This document shows, piece by piece, positions 58,660 through 64,000 of a DNA stretch of 64,000 bases (the stretch's first letter is position 1; the number at the start of each line of letters is the position of its first letter). Source of the DNA: Spinacia oleracea (Eukaryota > Streptophyta > Magnoliopsida > Caryophyllales > Amaranthaceae); NCBI RefSeq assembly GCF_020520425.1, contig NC_079489.1, positions 87,597,810-87,661,809 on the forward strand, written 5' to 3'. Under the pieces are notes generated by a model that ran no database searches, was not told the DNA's origin, and was given only the letters and a program-made list of their open reading frames with translations. The translations under genes were made by a program, and so were the position numbers.

Positions 58660-59744
58660 TGAGATGAGTGGATGCTAAGAAAAAATCTACAAAACAAAAA
58701 GAAACAAACCAAGACACGCAAAGAAGGATAAACTAAGATAGTTCACAATCTAGGACAAACGAACTACTACAAGAGCTAAGGTTAAACTATCTTCATCAAT
58801 TCATCATCAAGCTCTAAACATTACACCAACTCCTCAACAAGCTTGAACTAACCACAGTACTCCACAACAATAACCACAATCAATCAAACAACACTTCCAC
58901 AAATAAGTATAGTCAAAGGAGCTCAAAATCTCACAAAATAATCTCAAAAAGTCTAGAGCTTAAATGGAACAAGGAATTAAACGTGCATAGCTCATCTAGA
59001 CAATTAGAGATTAACCACAATACAAACATGCATCAACAAACACCCAAGAATCAATTATTTCAGAAAAATCATAAACAATATGAACATGGTGAAAATGGAA
59101 CGAAATACAAGAATTAAGGGAAAGAAATCATCACCACAAGCAAAGGAAGTAGTGTAGGATCGATCCCAAGTATCCTCAAGAGCTCCAATTCACCACACAC
59201 ACAATTATGAACAATTTCACAAAAACCCTAGAAATTGGGGATTTTGAAAAAATCTGAAAATTTGGGGATTTTAGGGGTTGGATGAATGAGATTGAGTGTA
59301 TTTGATGAACGGGAAGTGAAATTTGTGAAGGGAAGTGAATGAATTTGATGAGGAGTAGTGGTAGAAAGTGAGAGAAGAGGGAGCAATGGAGAGGAGAGTC
59401 GAGCAAATGAAGGGAAATAAGGGGAGGAGCTCGCGATTTTTCAAAATAAAGACATCAGAAACAGCTCCGTCAGGCTGTGCGATCGAACAGATTAAGCCGT
59501 TCGGTCGCACAGACCTGTGCGATCAAACAGAAAGAGTCGTTCGGTCGCACAGACCTTGTGCGATCGAATATCTGAAACTGTGCGATCGTTTACCAAAAAC
59601 TGGCCATTTTGTCTCAAAAACCTGGTTTGTGCGATCGAACGACAGAGCACGTTCGGTCGCACAAAACATATTTTTGCAAATGTTCTACAAACTTCCCCTT
59701 TAAATCGAAAATTAAACTAATTAATGGAAATTAATGCACAAAAT
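58660..59744 (-). other. Spacer between protease and ATHILA ORF, with hairpin repeats
   Basis: There is no coding frame. About 59455-59670 repeats GTGCGATCGAAC and the inverse GTTCGGTCGCAC three or more times with short loops, the same family as in the LTR (34285-34800). The position is where an Athila element would normally carry reverse transcriptase and integrase. Confidence 0.7.
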
Positions 59745-62700
59745 CTAACAAAAACTGAAACTAGGAGTTAGACAACCGGGTTGCCTCCCTGGTAGCGCTT
59801 GTTTAACGTCATTAGCTTGACGAATCCCCCCAAAGCTCATGGGGGGACAAGAGAGGAAAAGAATACACGGGTTGCCTCCCGGTAGCGCTCGTTTAACGTC
59901 ATTAGCTTGACGGACCCCCCAAAAGTCAAGGGGGTCAAACACAACAAACCTCGGGTCAACACTAGTCAACAAACCTTTCTTGGCCTCCTTGGGCACAAAC
60001 CACTTACCCAAACCACCACTTAATGAGTGGGGACCAAACCAAGTCCTTTGAGGCATAGGATTGCCTTGCTTGGACTTCTTGCTCATACACTTCTTACCAT
60101 TAGATGCCGGAGTGAGTGACTTTTCATCATCAAGATCCATCCCGAATGTGCCGGGAATGGTAATGACGTCATCATAGGGATCTCCTTGCACAAAGGAACT
60201 CTCGTGCACATCCTTCTTCACCTTCCTATCAATCTCAAAATCACACTCAAGAACACAAGGATTGTTAGAAGCAATGGCACAAGAATGATTGTGCTCAACA
60301 CAAGCAAGAGTGTCAACTTTCATGCAACTTTTCATTTTAGAGCAACAATGTTCATCAATTGCAAGCTTGAAACTAGCCTTGGCGTCTCCCGCTTTCAAAG
60401 TGATTAGTCCTTCTTGCACATCGATAAGAGCACCTGCGGTGGCCAAAAATGGCCTCCCCAAGATAATGGGGGTATGGGCATCCTCATCAATGTCCAAGAC
60501 GACGAAATCCACAAGGAAAGTAAGCTCGCCAACAACTAGGGGAACATCCTCAACCTTGCCAATAGGATACTTGACCGAACGGTCGGCAAGTTGCAAGGTG
60601 ATGTTGGTTGGGACAAGATCTCCAACGTCAAGCTTCGCAAACACCGAATAAGGTAGTATACTAACGCTAGCACCCAAATCACACAAGGCATTGCTTATTT
60701 CAAGCTCCTTAATAGCACAAGGGATAGAAAAACTTCCCGGGTCTTTGAGTTAGGGTGGAGTTTTGTTAAGAATGATAGCACTACAATTTTCGGTGAGGTT
60801 CACCGTCTCCTTTACGTCAAGATCTCGCTTCCCATTCAAGATTTCCTTAAGAAATCTTGAGTAGGTAGGCATTTGTTTCAACGCATCCATAAAGGGGAGA
60901 GTGATATGCAATTTTCGAAGAACCTCAAGACATTTTGAGAATTGCACATCTAACTTGTGCCTTTTAACTCTTTGGGGATAGGGGGGAGGAGGAGTTGGGA
61001 GAGGAGGAAGAGGAGTCTCCTTCGACTTATCACCATCACTCATGTCGTCGACATGAGACTTCTCTTCCGCATCATCACGGTCCGAGGACTCATTTCCCAT
61101 AGAACTCTCACCCCTAGAGCTAGGAGCTTCAACATGCGTAGCACTATCATCTAAGGTCTTCCCACTCCTTGTCACAATTGCATACAATTTCTTAGGAGGT
61201 TGACCTTGGGGTGGGAGACTTGTATGCACTTGTTGCTCTTTGATAGTGCTAGCTAGTTGAGCAAGTTGGGTCTCAATCATCTTCAAGTGAGTGTTGGATT
61301 GCTTGAATCCATCCTCAAACTCGACATTCTTCTTGGCTTGCGCCCCCACAAACGACTCCATGAGAGCCTCAAGATTAGACTTAAGAGGCGGGAGTGGTGG
61401 AGGTGCAACGCCATAACCACTAAGGTTTGCTTGATATTGGTTGCCAAAGGTCCTCGGTCCATTGAATCCGGGAGGTGGCAATTGAGATGCACCATAAGGA
61501 CCTCCCGAGTTCAAAGGATAACCCCCACTTGAGGCACCCCTAAATTTCCCATAAGAGTAGTTATAACCCCCTCCACCTTGATGGTTGGGATTATAACTCC
61601 CTTGGTTGTATTGGCCTTGATTACCAAAACCTTGAGATTGACCATAGGGCGCTTGGCTTTGATAGCCTTGTGCTCTATAGCCACCTCGATTTTGGCTATC
61701 ATACCCACTTCCTTGGCCATATCCTTGGTGGGGACCATACATGGAGGGACCTTTAGGTTGCCTAGCAAAATTAGGATTGATAGGGTTATCATTCCTAGAC
61801 CTCTCATTTACGGCATTAGCATACTCTACATTAAAATCGCCTTCATACGAAGGGCCATAATCCACAAATGACAAGTTATGAACTAAGGGGCATGCATCTG
61901 GGGAATGACTATAGTCTTGGCAATTTTCGCAAAAGAAGGTGCCCGGAGGCATTGAGCCATAAGAACTAACCTTGCCCTTCCCCTTAGAGAGAAGAGTGGC
62001 CGAGGGAGAAGGGATTGTAGACGGTGATGGCGATTGGCTTGGTGTGTTTTCGAGCTTCTCCAAGCGTGAGGTAAGCTTCTCTATCATCTGTGCTTGCTCT
62101 ATGGCGTACACCGAACCCTTACCATCTTCACTCCTACCTTTCCCATCATAATTCCTTGTGCCTACATGCCAAGATTGGTAGTTTTGAACTACATCCTCAA
62201 TGATTTCCTCTATTTGATCCTCAGTTTTATTCATAATGGGGCCTCCCGCGCCCGCATCAAGACTTGTCTTCGAACTTGGACTCAATCCCAAATAGAATGT
62301 TTGGAGAAACAACCATTTAGGAATCCCATGGTGAGGGAATTCCCTTTGGTACTCCTTAAAACGATCCCAAGCTTCGAAGAGTGACTCATCTCGCTTTTGC
62401 TCAATGGATTGAATCTTGTGGCGACACTCCGCCGTCTTCCCATGCGAATAGAACTTGTTTAAGAATGCACTTGTCACTTCGGTCCAAGTGCGAAGTGAGT
62501 TGGGCTTGACCTCCTTGTCAAGCCAATCACTTGCTCGCCCAAGTAGAGAGAACCAAAAAAATGTCAACCTCATATAATCCGATGTGACACCATTGTGCTT
62601 GATTGTGTCACAATAGTGCTCGAATTGTTTGAGATGTTCGTGAGGTGATTCATTACTCTTCCCATAAAAGGGGTGGCTTTGCACCAAATTGATCAAGGCG

Positions 62701-62972
62701 GGCTTGATCTCAAAGTTGTTGGCACCCGTTGTTGGGGCTTGAATACCACATGTAGCTTCGAATGCCCCCGGTATTCCCAAGTTCTTAACCGGGAGAGCCA
62801 TGTTCTCAAAAACTTGCTCACTCTCTTGTTGTTCCTCACCAACACTCAACGATGCGAATCTGTTATTGCTTGATGAGCTAGACCGTACACGCCTTTGTCT
62901 CCTAAGTGTCCTCTCCAATTCGAGGTCAAGAGGATGGAGGGTCCTTTGACGAGCACGCCCCCTAACAAGCAT
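59745..62972 (-). pseudogene. Athila-like gag-protease ORF with one in-frame stop
   Basis: The ATG at 62972 starts MLVRGRARQRTLHPLDLELE. Residues about 100-235 are the Retrotrans_gag domain (PFYGKSNESPHEHLKQFEHY, WLDKEV, FLNKFY, SLFEAWDRFKEYQR). A CX2CX4HX4C knuckle (CENCQDYSHSPDAC) is at 348-361. Residues about 410-520 are rich in Gly, Tyr, Gln and Asn. At residue 741 a TAA (60750-60752) follows NKTPP; the same frame goes on with LKDPGSFSIPC and the retropepsin core CDLGASVSILP and PIILGRPFLA. The frame stops at 59745 after two copies of a RQANDVK(Q/R)ALPG segment. No reverse transcriptase follows. The single stop may be lethal or read through; I treat it as a mutation. Confidence 0.88.
59777..59912. 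repeat. Duplicated GGTTGCCTCCCGGTAGCGCT segment
   Basis: A 46-bp block beginning CGGGTTGCCTCCC and containing TAACGTCATTAGCTTGACG occurs at 59777-59822 and 59868-59912, each followed by a C-run. It encodes the repeated RQANDVK..LPG on the minus strand. I recall similar blocks in many plant gypsy elements. Confidence 0.8.
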
Positions 62973-63090
62973 ACAAACTCAAGAAAAACCGTGAGCAATG
63001 CCAAGGAAAAAGAAAGCTAAGCGAAATTGCAATGTTTTTGTATTTTCTAATGATGAACTAGTCTCAACTTAAACTCAAAAACAACAACCG

Positions 63091-63109
63091 TTCCCCGGCA
63101 ACGACGCCA
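63091..63109 (-). promoter_or_regulatory. Athila-like primer binding site (tRNA-Asp type)
   Basis: The minus strand reads TGGCGTCGTTGCCGGGGAA, three bases after the 5' LTR end. It matches the complement of the plant tRNA-Asp 3' end (TGGCGCCGTTGCCGGGGA) with one mismatch. tRNA-Asp priming is common in Athila/Tat elements. Confidence 0.88.
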
Positions 63110-63112
63110 TTT

Positions 63113-64000
63113 TGATAAGGCATTTTTCCGTCGTTGAAAGATCAACGCCTCAATCAAACAAAATTTATAAAACCACTAGACTAACCAACTATATCAACTA
63201 TAGTGGCAAGTAAAGGGATCGTCCCAAAGAAACGATGGTTCTTGAGTTTAAATGTCAAGCTAATTCGAACAAGAGGTTTGATTTGAATTATCACTAAGAT
63301 GCTATACTAACAATTAAACTAGATTGAATCAAGGAAGCTAAACGTTAGGGAGTTAGGGATAGTCTAGGGAAATCGGGGGAAATGAACTACCATATAGTAA
63401 TCATGAATGATGCAATGAAATAGCACTTAGGGGAATGAAAACTAATGACGTACTCGCCACCTGTCGGATAGAGCACGCGAAGCAACCTAGCCTATGGAAA
63501 GCTTTCGCATAGTCCTAAGCTAGATTAGCAAGCATATAATAGGTGCTATCATTCACTTGCATGAACTAGGCTCACAATGTCTTGCCAAACCTAAATCATA
63601 CATTCCAATCTAACTCAATCAACTAGCATTTGCAACTACTAATCAATTGATCATGGAAAATCCTAGCACTAAATCAATTTAATCACATCAATCATTAATC
63701 AATTAAATCATCAAATTCCCCTAATTAGGCCCCTAGATTCTCCCCTTTCCCTAACCTAAATCTACTCACTAGCCATTCTAGGAATCAAGAAATCCATTAA
63801 TTCTACACTAGCAAGCATGAAATTGAAGGAATAAGAAGAGAGAATCAAAGACTAGAACAATCAATTGAACAATCAACAAGAGAATTAAGAATCAAAGTAA
63901 CTAAGTAAAATCAAGAAGAATTCAAGAATTGAAGGAATTATAGAAAAATCAACAATCACAACAAAAGCAAGAATTAAGAAGTTGAATTGAATTGCACAAA
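63113..64000 (-). repeat. 5' LTR of the Athila-like element, cut by the window edge
   Basis: The first 888 bp (plus-strand view) of the LTR, starting TGATAAGGCATTTTTCC. It is 98.8% identical to 33211-34098. The remaining part, including the hairpin region and the transcription start side, lies outside the window. Confidence 0.92.

Larger units (their letters stand above)
33211..64000 (-). mobile_element. Athila-like Ty3/gypsy retrotransposon without pol, interrupted by a copia element
   Basis: LTRs of the same family lie at 33211-34973 (3' LTR) and 63113 to beyond the window (5' LTR). A tRNA-Asp-type primer binding site adjoins the 5' LTR and a polypurine tract adjoins the 3' LTR, which fixes the minus orientation. 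Order from the right: LTR, PBS, gag-protease, hairpin repeats, ATHILA-type ORF, non-coding DNA, PPT, LTR. No reverse transcriptase, RNase H or integrase sequence was found in either non-copia part, so it is non-autonomous. Without the copia insert it is at least 11 kb. LTR divergence over the comparable 888 bp is 11 differences. Confidence 0.92.

Noticed and set aside
1..64000. tRNA or rRNA genes
   Set aside because: None was recognised; the only tRNA-like sequences are the two primer binding sites.

Overview
This window is plant nuclear DNA, from a core eudicot by its gene and element types. One host gene is recognisable: the origin recognition complex subunit ORC4. It lies on the minus strand in at least ten exons between 19529 and the left edge. 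Almost everything else is transposable elements in several layers. The species cannot be fixed from sequence alone; an amaranth-family genome (spinach or beet type) is only a guess.

Region 1-19.6 kb: ORC4. Exons 1-3 and 5-10 are compact. Exon 4 is isolated by introns of about 2.6 kb and 12 kb. The 12-kb intron holds a decayed hAT transposase, two degenerate tandem-repeat fields, a solo LTR with a perfect 5-bp target duplication (ATATG), a LINE remnant and several MITEs. A consensus E2F site lies about 60 bp upstream of the ORC4 start codon. Region 19.6-22.5 kb is intergenic and contains a Stowaway-like element that carries a tandem array of about 75-bp units.

Region 22495-32725 is a complete CACTA (En/Spm) transposon, here CACTA-1, with target duplication CAC. 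It has a TNP2 transposase that lacks its C-terminal DUF4216 part, and a second, multi-exon gene that joins a Transposase_24-type region to a Ulp1/C48 cysteine protease. An intron of that gene holds a 2-kb array of 160-bp units.

Region 33211-64000 is a Ty3/gypsy element of Athila type on the minus strand. Its 3' LTR lies at 33211-34973 and its 5' LTR runs off the right edge. It keeps gag-protease and an ATHILA-type ORF but has no reverse transcriptase or integrase. A Ty1/copia element (36961-56582, minus strand) is inserted in it. A second CACTA element (CACTA-2, 41493-50840, target duplication CCG) is inserted inside the copia integrase, giving three nested layers. CACTA-2 has lost most of its transposase, but its Ulp1-type gene reads through eleven exons. 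It also carries an array of 170-bp units in a different intron of that gene, and the repeat resembles the one in CACTA-1.

How the parts fit: CACTA-1 could at best be partly self-sufficient, CACTA-2 must be moved by transposase made elsewhere, and the Athila-like element needs pol supplied in trans. The stop codons in both retroelements can each be read as a C-to-T change, as expected for methylated, silenced DNA. Exon boundaries were placed by eye from GT/AG sites and reading-frame continuity, and no database search was run.
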